The notes under the pieces: generated by a model
Seen by the model: the letters and a program-made list of their open reading frames with translations, nothing else
The model's database searches: none
Told to the model about the DNA's origin: nothing
Part shown: positions 13,958 to 22,517 of the stretch, piece after piece
Position numbering within the stretch: the first letter of the stretch is position 1
How the letters are laid out: every line of letters starts with the position of its first letter
Program-made: the position numbers and the translations under genes
NCBI GenBank assembly: GCA_022450595.1
Contig: JAKUPT010000001.1
Span: 1 to 50,135, forward strand
Origin: Bdellovibrionales bacterium
Lineage (GTDB): Bacteria; Bdellovibrionota; Bdellovibrionia; Bdellovibrionales; UBA1609
Reading direction: 5' to 3'
Length of the DNA stretch: 50,135 nucleotides

Positions 13958-15174
13958 TATCTTTTCCAATGAATCAAAAGGTTTTATTTGTTCATTTATT
14001 ACGTTTAGGTGATGTGTTGATGCTGTTGCCCTCCATTATGAGGTTTCGTAAATCCTATCCTAAGGCTGAGATTCACTTGCTTCTAAATGACAACTGCTCA
14101 ATCTTATCGTCTATTATAGAAAGATACGTTGATAAGATTCATTATTTTCAAAGAGACTTAATTCAACAAGAAATTGTAGATCCCAACGCCAATCTGTTCT
14201 CTCCCTATTATCAAATTGAAAGCTTTATTAAACAATTAAATAACGAAAGCTTTGATTATGTAGTTAATTTCACTCAAAATTATCTCTCTGCCTATATTTG
14301 CTCTCTAATCGATGCAGAACAAAAAGAAGGAATGATCTATGAGGACGCAGAGATTGTTATAAAAGGTGAGGCCTTTAAAAATATCAATAAGCAAGAAAAT
14401 GACTCTAATATAGAAAAGTCACACTTTATTGATGCCTTTTTTCAGGCTCTAAACTTGAACTCTCCTAATGTTGAAAATTGGAAGTTTTTAGGTCTAAACT
14501 CTCAAATTCAAAAACCTTATATATTATTTCAAACTCATACAAATGAAGAAATTAAAACTTTATCTTCAATTCAGTGGGTGAATCTTTTTGAAAATATGAA
14601 GCCTTTTTTACATGATTTTGAAATTAGAGTTTTATGTGCTCCCAATGAGGAAGAAAAAACTCAGTCTATGTTGTCTCTACTAGATCATGAGATTCAAGAC
14701 TCTCTGTATATACATCCTTGTAGTTTTTCAAAAGCACTTGAGCTTATAGAAGATGCTAGTCTTTTAGTCACTGTAGATACGTCGATCAAGCATTTGTCAA
14801 ATTTCACAAGCACTCGAGTCTTAGAGTTAAGCCTTGGTAGTAGTGATATTAATCGAACAGGGATATATAAAGAGGGGGCTTTTATATTCCAACCCACTGT
14901 CAGTTGTCTACCATGCTCTCACTCAAAAGGCTGCACAAAGAATGAACACCTATGTGCAAACTCCATCAACTTAGATTCATTTGCAACTTTGATTTTTTCC
15001 TTAGCTAAAGACCCCTTGTCGATTCAACAGGTTTTCCCAGAACTTGAGCTGAATGGAAACCTGTATAGTGTTTTTAACACTGACTGCAAATTTAATATAA
15101 AAAATATTTTAGAACATAATAATAAAATAAATGACCAATCAGATATCGGAGACACTCATGAGTCAAACACCTAA
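13954..15174 (+). CDS. GT9 (heptosyltransferase-like) glycosyltransferase
   Basis: A 406-residue GT-B glycosyltransferase. The N-terminal signature KVLFVHLLRLGDVLMLLPS followed by FRKSYPKAEIHLL is that of the ADP-heptose:LPS heptosyltransferase family (GT9). The C-terminal domain contains LLVTVDTSIKHLSN, where this family places the donor-binding Asp/Thr, and a four-cysteine stretch beginning CLPCSHSKGC. The GTG at 13954 overlaps the preceding stop as GTGA; an ATG at 13969 is a possible alternative. Because it sits in a sigma-54-type operon behind fliD-fliS, its acceptor is more likely flagellin than LPS (inferred). Confidence 0.85.
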   Translation: MISFPMNQKVLFVHLLRLGDVLMLLPSIMRFRKSYPKAEIHLLLNDNCSILSSIIERYVDKIHYFQRDLIQQEIVDPNANLFSPYYQIESFIKQLNNESFDYVVNFTQNYLSAYICSLIDAEQKEGMIYEDAEIVIKGEAFKNINKQENDSNIEKSHFIDAFFQALNLNSPNVENWKFLGLNSQIQKPYILFQTHTNEEIKTLSSIQWVNLFENMKPFLHDFEIRVLCAPNEEEKTQSMLSLLDHEIQDSLYIHPCSFSKALELIEDASLLVTVDTSIKHLSNFTSTRVLELSLGSSDINRTGIYKEGAFIFQPTVSCLPCSHSKGCTKNEHLCANSINLDSFATLIFSLAKDPLSIQQVFPELELNGNLYSVFNTDCKFNIKNILEHNNKINDQSDIGDTHESNT

Positions 15175-15328
15175 TCAGTTAGAAGTTTCGCTTAAAAAGC
15201 TACAAAAGGCCTCACAAGAAATAATTAAAACAAAGGGCTATAACACAGAATCTGAAAAAATAAATATTTTGATCGAGTTAATTAAGGAGCAAGGACAGCA
15301 TGAAAATTCTCATCCTACAAACCGCTAG
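15158..15328 (+). CDS. Small helical protein between the two glycosyltransferases
   Basis: A 56-residue protein (starts MSQTPNQLEVSLKKLQKAS) that overlaps the upstream glycosyltransferase by 17 bases and the downstream one by 29. ATG 15158 has CGGAG six bases upstream; an in-frame ATG at 15131 lies deeper in the previous gene without such a site. The sequence is charged and predicted helical with no signal or membrane segment. The tight packing suggests translational coupling and a structural or regulatory partner for the enzymes; function unknown. Confidence 0.6.
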   Translation: MSQTPNQLEVSLKKLQKASQEIIKTKGYNTESEKINILIELIKEQGQHENSHPTNR

Positions 15329-16772
15329 ATTTGGAGATATTTTACAGACATTTCCAGTTATAAATTCTTTAAAACGAAGTAAAGAAAATATTGAAATCCA
15401 CTATTTAGCCCGTGAAAGGTTTTCGTCAATTTTGGATTTAAATTCAAATATAGATAAGGTTCATATTTTAGATTCAAAGTCGATTTTAGAGCCAATCATA
15501 ATGTCACCATTTGAAGAGGGTTATGATGATGGCACTGATAAAGCTTTAGAGGCTTTACAGACCACATTAGATCAGCTAACTGAAGAAAACTTTGACCATA
15601 TTTACAATTTGAGTTTTTCTCCTATGACAAGTTATTTCACTCACTATCTTTGTCAGAATAGTACTAACACTCAAAGCTTTGGTTACACTCGTCACCAAGA
15701 TGGATTTTTAGATTTTTCAGAGGACGTAAGTGCTTATTTTTATGCCCAAGTGGGTGTTGGTGGGCAAAACAGAGTTCATCTCACAGACCTGTACGCCACT
15801 ATGCTTGGTTTAGACTATACAGAACAAGACTGGCAACTGCCTTTACAAAAAGATGTTGAGTTGACGGATTTTAATCTTCCCAACAATTACATCGCTGTTC
15901 ATATCTCTGCCAGTCAAGAGCAAAAAACTCTCAATGCAAAACAGTGGACAGAAATTCTTAAGGCCAACAGTCAGCTTCCAAAGTTTGTACTTTTAGGCAC
16001 AAAAGAGGAAAGTCCTCTTGCAGAAGAAATTGCCAAACAGGCGGATGTGATAAATTTAGCAGGGCGAACTGATTTAAAACAGCTTACAGAAATAATCAGA
16101 CAAGCAAAAGGCTTTATTGGCTCTGACAGCTTGCCAATGAACATATGTTCTTTTACTCATACCAAGTGTTATAATATTAGCTTTAATTCGGTAAGGTTTT
16201 GGGAAACAGGGCCTTTATCAAAGCATTCCTACATTCGTTGTTTTAACACCTCTAAAGATGTAGATCTGGATCTGATTCAAAAAGACCTTTCTGCCATATT
16301 TAACAATGCACAACTTCCAGATAAACTTTTTTATTATAACGGCAATGAACTGACTCAAAGATACACCTCAAAGGCTAATAATTACGACTTTAGTTGGGAA
16401 CTGATAAAAGCCATATATATGGAAGAAAAATTCCCTATAATAGATGACATGAATCTTTACGCATTTGCTGAAAAAATTGGAAGTTTAATACATATCATTG
16501 TTGAAAACTTAAATTTTGCCAAGCAATCACAAATGAATGATTCGCACTTAAATATAATCACTGAATGTGAAACCTTACTGCACAAAATAGGGGTGGCTTG
16601 TCGCCCATTTAGGCCTTTAATAAATTGGATATATACAGAAAAAATTAAAATTCCGCCAGGGGATGTGGATCAGATTTTAGAAAGAACACTGTCCACTTAC
16701 AATCAGGCGGCTCAGGTTATGAAAATTTACTTAGGAGAAAAAATACATGAACCAGTTGATCTTGTCGAATAA
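15300..16772 (+). CDS. GT9 (heptosyltransferase-like) glycosyltransferase with C-terminal extension
   Basis: A 490-residue GT-B enzyme, the second of the operon. The N-terminus MKILILQTARFGDILQTFP is the GT9 signature; the second domain contains YIAVHISASQEQKTL and GFIGSDSLPMNICSF, matching nucleotide-sugar-binding elements. About 130 residues beyond the normal end of the GT9 fold form a helical extension not seen in the first enzyme. The ATG at 15300 is preceded by AAGGA. The gene overlaps the next by 26 bases. Two different GT9 enzymes in one flagellar operon suggest a glycan of at least two sugars or two distinct sites (inferred). Confidence 0.85.
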   Translation: MKILILQTARFGDILQTFPVINSLKRSKENIEIHYLARERFSSILDLNSNIDKVHILDSKSILEPIIMSPFEEGYDDGTDKALEALQTTLDQLTEENFDHIYNLSFSPMTSYFTHYLCQNSTNTQSFGYTRHQDGFLDFSEDVSAYFYAQVGVGGQNRVHLTDLYATMLGLDYTEQDWQLPLQKDVELTDFNLPNNYIAVHISASQEQKTLNAKQWTEILKANSQLPKFVLLGTKEESPLAEEIAKQADVINLAGRTDLKQLTEIIRQAKGFIGSDSLPMNICSFTHTKCYNISFNSVRFWETGPLSKHSYIRCFNTSKDVDLDLIQKDLSAIFNNAQLPDKLFYYNGNELTQRYTSKANNYDFSWELIKAIYMEEKFPIIDDMNLYAFAEKIGSLIHIIVENLNFAKQSQMNDSHLNIITECETLLHKIGVACRPFRPLINWIYTEKIKIPPGDVDQILERTLSTYNQAAQVMKIYLGEKIHEPVDLVE

Positions 16773-17346
16773 AGAAATCGCCAGCAAATTTTCAGACTGT
16801 AACACACTCTCTGATGTGATTAAAAAGGTCGAAAAAAATGGATGGGACAATGGAAATGTCATTTGTGGCATTACATTAAATGGAATAAAGCTGACCGAAG
16901 AGGACGAAAACAAGTTTCAAGCCTCCTCTGTGCAAGAGATTGATCAAATTGAGTTTCAATTGAACAATATATCTTCAGTTGTTGAATCGACTATCTCATC
17001 AATTCTTGAGTGGTTCCCGTCAGGAATTGAGGGAACACTTATGACGGCAGAGCTTTTGCGCTCAGGCGATGAGCTTAAAGCTTTTGAAGTTTTCACTCAA
17101 GTGGTGGAAAGCTGCTGTTGGGTAAGTGACTCATTGAACTTATTAAAATCAATGTGTGCAGAAAAAATTAAAGCTCAAAGCATGACTCAAACATGGGATC
17201 AGTCTGAAATCGTACTAAAACAAAATATTGAAGCATTAATCACTTCAATCACGACTAAAGACTATCAGTTGACCGCTGACTTACTGGAATATGAACTAAC
17301 AAAATCCCTTGAAGACTGGTCTCATATCTTAAAACAGCTGATTTAA
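16747..17346 (+). CDS. Unknown two-domain protein ending the glycosylation operon
   Basis: A 199-residue cytoplasmic protein without recognised family. The first 75 residues (ending in EEDENKFQASSVQEIDQIEF) show alternating strands and a helix, suggesting a beta-grasp-like domain. The rest is helical with a double cysteine (ESCCWVSD). It begins inside the end of the glycosyltransferase gene, so it is coupled to it, and it ends about 60 bases before the kinase gene. The context suggests flagellar assembly or regulation of modification. Confidence 0.7.
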   Translation: MNQLILSNKEIASKFSDCNTLSDVIKKVEKNGWDNGNVICGITLNGIKLTEEDENKFQASSVQEIDQIEFQLNNISSVVESTISSILEWFPSGIEGTLMTAELLRSGDELKAFEVFTQVVESCCWVSDSLNLLKSMCAEKIKAQSMTQTWDQSEIVLKQNIEALITSITTKDYQLTADLLEYELTKSLEDWSHILKQLI

Positions 17347-17355
17347 GACCGAATT
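17330..17355 (+). promoter_or_regulatory. Candidate sigma-28-type promoter of the kinase gene
   Basis: TAAAACAG-N10-ACCGAATT spans the 3' end of the preceding gene. The -10 and spacing equal those of the minus-strand flagellin promoter. Start near 17362 would give a 45-base leader. Confidence 0.5.
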
Positions 17356-17407
17356 CAGGCAAAAATTATTTTATTTTCAATAAATAAAATAGTGTTAAGA
17401 TATAAAC

Positions 17408-19396
17408 GTGGACAGCTCAGTATTTGTAATTAAAAGTATTTCAAGCTTTTCTGATAGATTGTGTGATCTGTTAGATGAGCTGTCTTATTCCTACGACTAC
17501 AACTATTTTAAAGACTTCAAGTACACCGATGTAAAAGAAAATATTAAAGTTGTGATTTTTTTCTATGACATACGTTTTGACATGGAAAAAGAGATCTCAA
17601 GGCTAAAAATCCTCTATAGAGACATTGTGTTTATTTGTGTCAGTTTAAATACCCCCTCGATTGATGACCAAACATTTCTGGTCAATGATTTGGGTGTTTA
17701 CTCAATGGTGCCAAAAGAGCAAATGACTGAAAAGGTGCCGGGAATACTCAAGCAAGCCTTGGCAGATATTGAAAGCTTTGAAAGTCAGTCAGCATTTAGA
17801 ACCAAACTATTAAAGCAAAATTCAGAACTCCAAGACTTAACAGACAATTTAGAAAAAATTGTCACCTTAAGAACTTCAGATTTGTCAGAACTAAAGCAAA
17901 AAACAGAAAAGCAAATTCAAAAGACCCGAAAAATTAATAAATTTGTGAATGACCTAACACACGTACAAGATGTGGAAGACCTTATGGCCACTATCCGCAT
18001 GGAGCTAAAGTCATTTCACCGATTGCATTTGCCCATGTTAAACTATGCCGACATTAACAACAAAAATAAGATTGTAAGCTTTCAAGGCCAACAAGTTTTG
18101 CACACAGACTGTCAGTATTTGTTGTCTTCGGATAAAAACATTCGAGTCGATCAAATAGATGACCAGCAGTTTTTGGCCAATTTGTTCAAACGGCCCTTTG
18201 GTAAAGTGATTGCGATACCTATTTACTTGCATTTGCAAAACTCCATTGGAGTTATACCTACGCTTTACTTTGAGCAGGACTTTAATGATGAAGAAGTGAA
18301 TGAGTTTTTAAGCTATATGACGGACAGAATTCAGCCCATCGCCACCACTTTGGAGCGCGTACTTTTAGAGAATGAAATGACTCAAGCGGCTTATTTGTGG
18401 GAGAAGACCTTTGATGGCATTAAAAGCCCTATTTCTATTGTAGATGTTGATTATAATGTTTTAAGAAGCAACAGCTACTTTGCCGAGCAGTTTGAAGCCA
18501 GTAAGTGTTATGAGATTTTTGCCAGTCAAAACCGTGTTTGTGACAACTGTCATATGTACCAAGCCATACAAACATCTACGCAAAAAGACAGTCAGGTGAA
18601 TATTTTAAATAAAACCTACAAGTTAAACAGTTACCCCATTGTTTTTGACAATAAGGACCATGCCACTACAACTGTGAATCACTATCAAGACATCACTCAA
18701 AAGCTAGAAGTACAAAGTAGTATTGTACAAGGTGAAAAAATGGCCGCCATTGGGCATTTGGCCTCTCATATCACTCATGAACTTAACAACCCGTTGACCG
18801 GCATTGCCTCCTTGGCTCAATACTTAATTGCAGAGCAAAAAGACAATCAAACTCTAGTTAATGATTTAAAAGAAATAGAAAGCGCTAGTCTTCGTTCTCA
18901 AAAAATCATTAAAAACCTATTGGAGTTTTCAAATGACACTTCAGATACAAAAACTCATCAGTCTTTAAACGCTATGGTAGAAAAAACTCTCCCGCTTTTA
19001 AAAACAGCCATGGGTCCTTACAAAAAAAGCATTCATTTAGAAGCCCAACAAGACACTATCAATGTTGAGCCGCAGTTGTTTCAGCAAGTGGTGTTTAATA
19101 TTATCAATAATTCTTGTCAGGCGATGGGTAAAAAAGGTGATATCAGCATACATAGCTACAATAAAAACGACTCGGTTTGTCTTTCAATTAAAGACTCAGG
19201 CCCTGGTATTGCCCCTGAGATACAGTCACAAATTTTTGATGCATTTTTCACAACCAAGCAAAAAGGCAAGGGCACAGGGCTTGGGTTGAGCATGTGCCAA
19301 AAAATCATTCATTCATACAATGGAAGTATTCAATTAGAAAGTGAACTAGGGGACGGAGCTAACTTTACCATTTGTTTGCCCGTGGTTAAGGAGTAA
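17408..19396 (+). CDS. Cytoplasmic hybrid-like sensor histidine kinase with GAF/PAS region
   Basis: A 662-residue soluble sensor kinase. Residues 1-125 have a receiver-like pattern but lack a clear phospho-acceptor site, so this looks like a degenerate receiver. A coiled coil (about 130-190) leads to a GAF-like region (190-320) and a PAS-like domain (330-435) containing CDNCHMYQA, a C-x-x-C pair that could sense redox or bind a metal. The kinase core has the H-box GHLASHITHELNN with His457, N-box FNIINNSCQAM, DSGPGI and GKGTGLGLS. The GTG start at 17408 has only a weak ribosome site. The receiver gene follows after one base. Its place after the flagellar genes suggests an FlgS-like or chemotaxis-linked role (inferred). 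Confidence 0.88.
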   Translation: MDSSVFVIKSISSFSDRLCDLLDELSYSYDYNYFKDFKYTDVKENIKVVIFFYDIRFDMEKEISRLKILYRDIVFICVSLNTPSIDDQTFLVNDLGVYSMVPKEQMTEKVPGILKQALADIESFESQSAFRTKLLKQNSELQDLTDNLEKIVTLRTSDLSELKQKTEKQIQKTRKINKFVNDLTHVQDVEDLMATIRMELKSFHRLHLPMLNYADINNKNKIVSFQGQQVLHTDCQYLLSSDKNIRVDQIDDQQFLANLFKRPFGKVIAIPIYLHLQNSIGVIPTLYFEQDFNDEEVNEFLSYMTDRIQPIATTLERVLLENEMTQAAYLWEKTFDGIKSPISIVDVDYNVLRSNSYFAEQFEASKCYEIFASQNRVCDNCHMYQAIQTSTQKDSQVNILNKTYKLNSYPIVFDNKDHATTTVNHYQDITQKLEVQSSIVQGEKMAAIGHLASHITHELNNPLTGIASLAQYLIAEQKDNQTLVNDLKEIESASLRSQKIIKNLLEFSNDTSDTKTHQSLNAMVEKTLPLLKTAMGPYKKSIHLEAQQDTINVEPQLFQQVVFNIINNSCQAMGKKGDISIHSYNKNDSVCLSIKDSGPGIAPEIQSQIFDAFFTTKQKGKGTGLGLSMCQKIIHSYNGSIQLESELGDGANFTICLPVVKE

Positions 19397-19397
19397 G

Positions 19398-19784
19398 GTG
19401 TTGAAGGTTTTAATTGTTGATGACGAACCAATAATTTTAAGATCATTACAAAGAGTTTTTAAGTCTAAGTCTTATGAGGTTAAAACCGCTCTTAATGGTA
19501 AAGATGGGTTAGAGTTGTGGCAACAGTGGCAACCTGATTTAGTTATTTTAGATGTTTTAATGCCTGGGCTTACTGGACCTGAAATGATCAAAGAAATGGG
19601 GTCTAAAAATGAGTCGGTGATTGTCTTGATGTCGGCTTATTCTGGTCAATATCGTCTCGAAGCGGGGCAGACTGATGATATAGATTTGTTTATTGCAAAG
19701 CCTTTTGATAATATTTTTGAGATAGTGGAAAAAATTGAGGTTGTAGTCAATGAACAGCGAAAACATTATCAAAAAGAAAGTTAA
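19398..19784 (+). CDS. Single-domain response regulator
   Basis: A 128-residue stand-alone receiver domain, CheY-like in size. Phosphorylation would be at Asp52 in LVILDVLMPG, with the acidic pair D8-D9, the conserved Ser79 and Lys101 in FIAKPF. There is no output domain. The GTG at 19398 lies behind AAGGAG; TTG 19401 is possible. It starts one base after the kinase stop, so the two form a two-component pair. It overlaps the PilZ-like gene by 35 bases, so output may act through that protein or by binding a motor or kinase target (inferred). Confidence 0.92.
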   Translation: MLKVLIVDDEPIILRSLQRVFKSKSYEVKTALNGKDGLELWQQWQPDLVILDVLMPGLTGPEMIKEMGSKNESVIVLMSAYSGQYRLEAGQTDDIDLFIAKPFDNIFEIVEKIEVVVNEQRKHYQKES

Positions 19785-20106
19785 ACCTTACCCAATTGAA
19801 TGTGTATTAACAGGAAAAGCCCAACCCATTAAAGCTAAAATTGTTAAACTCACTGAAATTGGTTTTTTGGTCAATGTGGGACGAGAATTTTTTCGCACAC
19901 TTGAAGCTTTGAGCGTAGACTTTGTGTTGCCGGTTTCAAAAGATGCCATCTCAACAGAGGTAAAGGTTATAACCACCTACGACAACTACAAAGAGCCCAA
20001 TGGCACTTCATCAAGACTTGTAGAAATGCAATTCACCCACCTGCCAGACAATCAAAGCCGCTCTATTTACAATTTTTTAGTAGCCATTAAGCAAATTAAG
20101 AGCTAA
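19750..20106 (+). CDS. PilZ-domain-like protein
   Basis: A 118-residue protein resembling a stand-alone PilZ domain, the cyclic-di-GMP receptor that often tunes flagellar motors. The segment AKIVKLTEIGFLVNVGREF resembles the PilZ core D/N-x-S-x-x-G, and a second part ends in EMQFTHLPDNQSRSI. The usual N-terminal R-x-x-x-R ligand motif is not visible (it starts with IIKKKVKPY), so nucleotide binding is uncertain. The ATG follows GAGG and overlaps the receiver gene, suggesting a kinase-receiver-PilZ unit. Confidence 0.65.
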   Translation: MNSENIIKKKVKPYPIECVLTGKAQPIKAKIVKLTEIGFLVNVGREFFRTLEALSVDFVLPVSKDAISTEVKVITTYDNYKEPNGTSSRLVEMQFTHLPDNQSRSIYNFLVAIKQIKS

Positions 20107-20116
20107 ACCCATCTTT

Positions 20117-20677
20117 ATGCGAATTATAGCCGGAGAATTTAAAGGGCGACCCTTGAAAAGCTTTAAAGCTGATCATATTCGTCCCACCACAGACAGAGTT
20201 AAAGAGAGTATATTTAACAGCTTATCTGCAGATTTTGACACCCCCAGAGTGTTAGATCTGTTTGCAGGCACCGGCAATTTGAGCATTGAATGCATTTCAC
20301 GAGGCGCCCGCCATGTGGATATGGTTGAACAAAGTAGAAAATCTTTACAAATTATTAAGCAAAATCTTAAACTCTTTAACATAAATGATAAAGTTCGTGT
20401 CTTCCCTGAGGATGTGCTGAAGTATATAAAAAACTATGAGGGTGAAGGATACGATATCGTGTTGATAGATCCACCGTTTACAAAAAAAATGGCCCATGAA
20501 GTGATGCAAAGGTTTAGTGAAAACACTCAACTTGTTCACTTAGACACACTCATAGTGATTGAATCCAGTAAGCACGAACAAATCGAAGATCAATATGGCA
20601 ACATCAGCTTAAAAAAACGCAAAGATTTTGGCGACAAAGCGGTGTCTTTTTTTCAAGTGGACGATAGCAATGATTAA
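20117..20677 (+). CDS. rsmD: 16S rRNA (guanine966-N2)-methyltransferase RsmD
   Basis: Methylates G966 of 16S rRNA; 186 residues, normal length. The N-terminus MRIIAGEFKGRPLK and HIRPTTDRVKESIFNSL are diagnostic. The SAM-binding loop is LDLFAGTGNLSIE and the catalytic motif is DPPF in DIVLIDPPFTKK. It overlaps coaD by eight bases, the usual rsmD-coaD pairing. Confidence 0.95.
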   Translation: MRIIAGEFKGRPLKSFKADHIRPTTDRVKESIFNSLSADFDTPRVLDLFAGTGNLSIECISRGARHVDMVEQSRKSLQIIKQNLKLFNINDKVRVFPEDVLKYIKNYEGEGYDIVLIDPPFTKKMAHEVMQRFSENTQLVHLDTLIVIESSKHEQIEDQYGNISLKKRKDFGDKAVSFFQVDDSND

Positions 20678-21149
20678 AGTGATTTACCCAGGAAGTTTTG
20701 ATCCCATTACAAACGGTCATGTGGACATCATTCAAAGGCTTCACCCTGTATTTGATGAGGTTGTGGTGTTGGTTGCCGACTCATTAAATAAAAAATATAT
20801 GTTTAGTTCAAAAGAAAGATTTGAGCTTTGCCAAAAGTCTTTAGAGCATCTGCCGGGTGTAAAAGTAGATGTTTACGATGGTTTGACTGTAGATTATGCC
20901 AAAAACATTGGTGCAAAAGCCATAGTCCGAGGCATTCGAGCTGTGTCAGACTTTGAGCATGAGTCGGCCATTGCAAATATCAATAAATCCATGGCTCCCG
21001 ATATAGAAACCTTTATCGTGCTGGCAAAACCGGAATTAAGTTATGTGGCATCTAGACTTGTAAAAGAGATTGCGGTTAATGGTGGAAAATTAACCGGTCT
21101 TGTGCCAACAATAGTAGAACAAGCTTTAAAACAAAAAATAAATAAGTAA
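20670..21149 (+). CDS. coaD: Phosphopantetheine adenylyltransferase CoaD
   Basis: Transfers AMP from ATP to 4'-phosphopantetheine in coenzyme A synthesis; 159 residues. The T/HxGH nucleotidyltransferase signature is in YPGSFDPITNGHVDII. The regions DYAKNIGAKAIVRGIRAVSDF and ASRLVKEIAVNGG are typical. The frame is open from 20628, but ATG 20670 is the family start and overlaps the rsmD end. Confidence 0.96.
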   Translation: MIKVIYPGSFDPITNGHVDIIQRLHPVFDEVVVLVADSLNKKYMFSSKERFELCQKSLEHLPGVKVDVYDGLTVDYAKNIGAKAIVRGIRAVSDFEHESAIANINKSMAPDIETFIVLAKPELSYVASRLVKEIAVNGGKLTGLVPTIVEQALKQKINK

Positions 21150-21160
21150 AGGATCAAGCT

Positions 21161-22357
21161 ATGCTATCGGAAAAAGCAAAAAGTTTAAAACCCTCTCCGA
21201 CTTTACAGTTGGCGGCCAAAGCCAAAGAACTTAAGGCAGAAGGTCACGATGTGATTTCTTTGTCAGTTGGGGAGCCTGACTGGGATACCTTTGAATCCAT
21301 AAAAAAAGCAGGTGTGCAAGCTCTTGAAAAGGGCCAAACTAAATACACTCCCTCAAATGGAATTCCAGAGCTTAGACAAGCCATTGCTGATCAATTTAAA
21401 AAAGATGTGGGACTCGACTATGCTCCCGATCAGGTCACTGTGAGCTCTGGGGCTAAGTTTATTATTTTCTCTGCTCTTCAAATGATCTGTGATCCGGGCA
21501 ATGAAGTGGTGATCGCCGCACCTTATTGGGTGAGCTATCCCACAATGGTAGAACTAGCAGGAGGCATGCCTCGTGTGGTGATTTGTGACAAAACCAGCAA
21601 CTTTAAACTCACACCAGAGCTACTTAAAGAGTCTATTAGTAAAAAAACCAAGTGTGTGATTTTAAACTCACCATCTAACCCTGTGGGTAACATGTATTCC
21701 CTAGAGGAGCTTAAGGCTTTGGGTGAAGTTTTAAAAGAGCACCCAAACATAGTTGTGTTATCTGATGATATTTATAACCGCTTAGTGTTTAACGAGAAAG
21801 GCTTGGCACCTAACTTATTGGAAGCCTGCCCTGAACTAAAAGACCGCACCATTGTGGTGAATGGTCCGTCTAAAACATACTCAATGACCGGCTGGCGTCT
21901 TGGTTGGGCTTTGGGGCCTAAAGAGATCATCTCGGCAATGACCAAATACCAAAGCCAATCAGTGAGCTGTGCTGCGGGCTTTACTCAAGTAGCTGTTGCC
22001 CATGCAATTAAAAACAGTGACGAAGAGCTTAAACAAGCGCTAGTTAAATTAAAACAGCGCCGTGATTTTGTTTACAACAAACTCTCAGAAGTTGAAGGCA
22101 TTGAAGTCAATGCACCTGAAGGGGCTTTTTACATTTGGCCAGATGTGCGTTCTTTTTTCGGTAAATCTTATGAGGGCAATAAAATTAAATCTTCAAAAGA
22201 CTTCTCGGCCTTTTTGTTAGAAGACCAAATGGTGGTGGCTGTTCCTGGTATTGAGTTTGGTTTAGATGGTTATTTAAGAATCAGCTATGCCCTTTCTGAA
22301 GACCGCATGAGCCAAGCCATCGATAGAATTAAAGCCTTTATTGCAAAATTAAATTAA
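21161..22357 (+). CDS. Class I PLP-dependent aminotransferase (aspartate aminotransferase type)
   Basis: A 398-residue fold-type I aminotransferase, most like the 1b subgroup of aspartate aminotransferases. Visible elements are SVGEPDWDTFESIKKAG, KYTPSNGIPELRQAIA, the NSPSNPVGNMYS motif, DDIYNRLVF, and the PLP lysine in GPSKTYSMTGWRLGW. The C-terminal substrate arginine is in GYLRISYAL. Substrate specificity cannot be read from sequence alone. The ATG at 21161 has AAAGGA upstream, 11 bases after coaD. Confidence 0.93.
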   Translation: MLSEKAKSLKPSPTLQLAAKAKELKAEGHDVISLSVGEPDWDTFESIKKAGVQALEKGQTKYTPSNGIPELRQAIADQFKKDVGLDYAPDQVTVSSGAKFIIFSALQMICDPGNEVVIAAPYWVSYPTMVELAGGMPRVVICDKTSNFKLTPELLKESISKKTKCVILNSPSNPVGNMYSLEELKALGEVLKEHPNIVVLSDDIYNRLVFNEKGLAPNLLEACPELKDRTIVVNGPSKTYSMTGWRLGWALGPKEIISAMTKYQSQSVSCAAGFTQVAVAHAIKNSDEELKQALVKLKQRRDFVYNKLSEVEGIEVNAPEGAFYIWPDVRSFFGKSYEGNKIKSSKDFSAFLLEDQMVVAVPGIEFGLDGYLRISYALSEDRMSQAIDRIKAFIAKLN

Positions 22358-22367
22358 GTCCTTTTAG

Positions 22368-22402
22368 GGGATTGTTGTCCATAGACATAAAACAACAATC
22401 CC
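22368..22402 (+). terminator. Perfect 10-bp inverted repeat after the aminotransferase
   Basis: GGGATTGTTG (22368-22377) pairs with CAACAATCCC (22393-22402) around a 15-base loop. A T-rich stretch (TTTGTTTTGTTTG) begins only about 12 bases later, so it may act as a terminator of unusual form. Confidence 0.45.
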
Positions 22403-22517
22403 AAGCCTCGACCTTTGTTTTGTTTGTTTTTGTCTTGCTCTTACTTTTTAATGATTTAGCATGGATCTGATGCGCTTATAGTGTTAAAATTAATAAGTAA
22501 CGGTAAGAGGTAGGGCT

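Noticed and set aside
19348-19360. AGGGGACGGAGCT inside the histidine kinase gene
   Set aside because: It encodes the normal LGDGANF segment of the ATPase domain, so codon constraint explains it.
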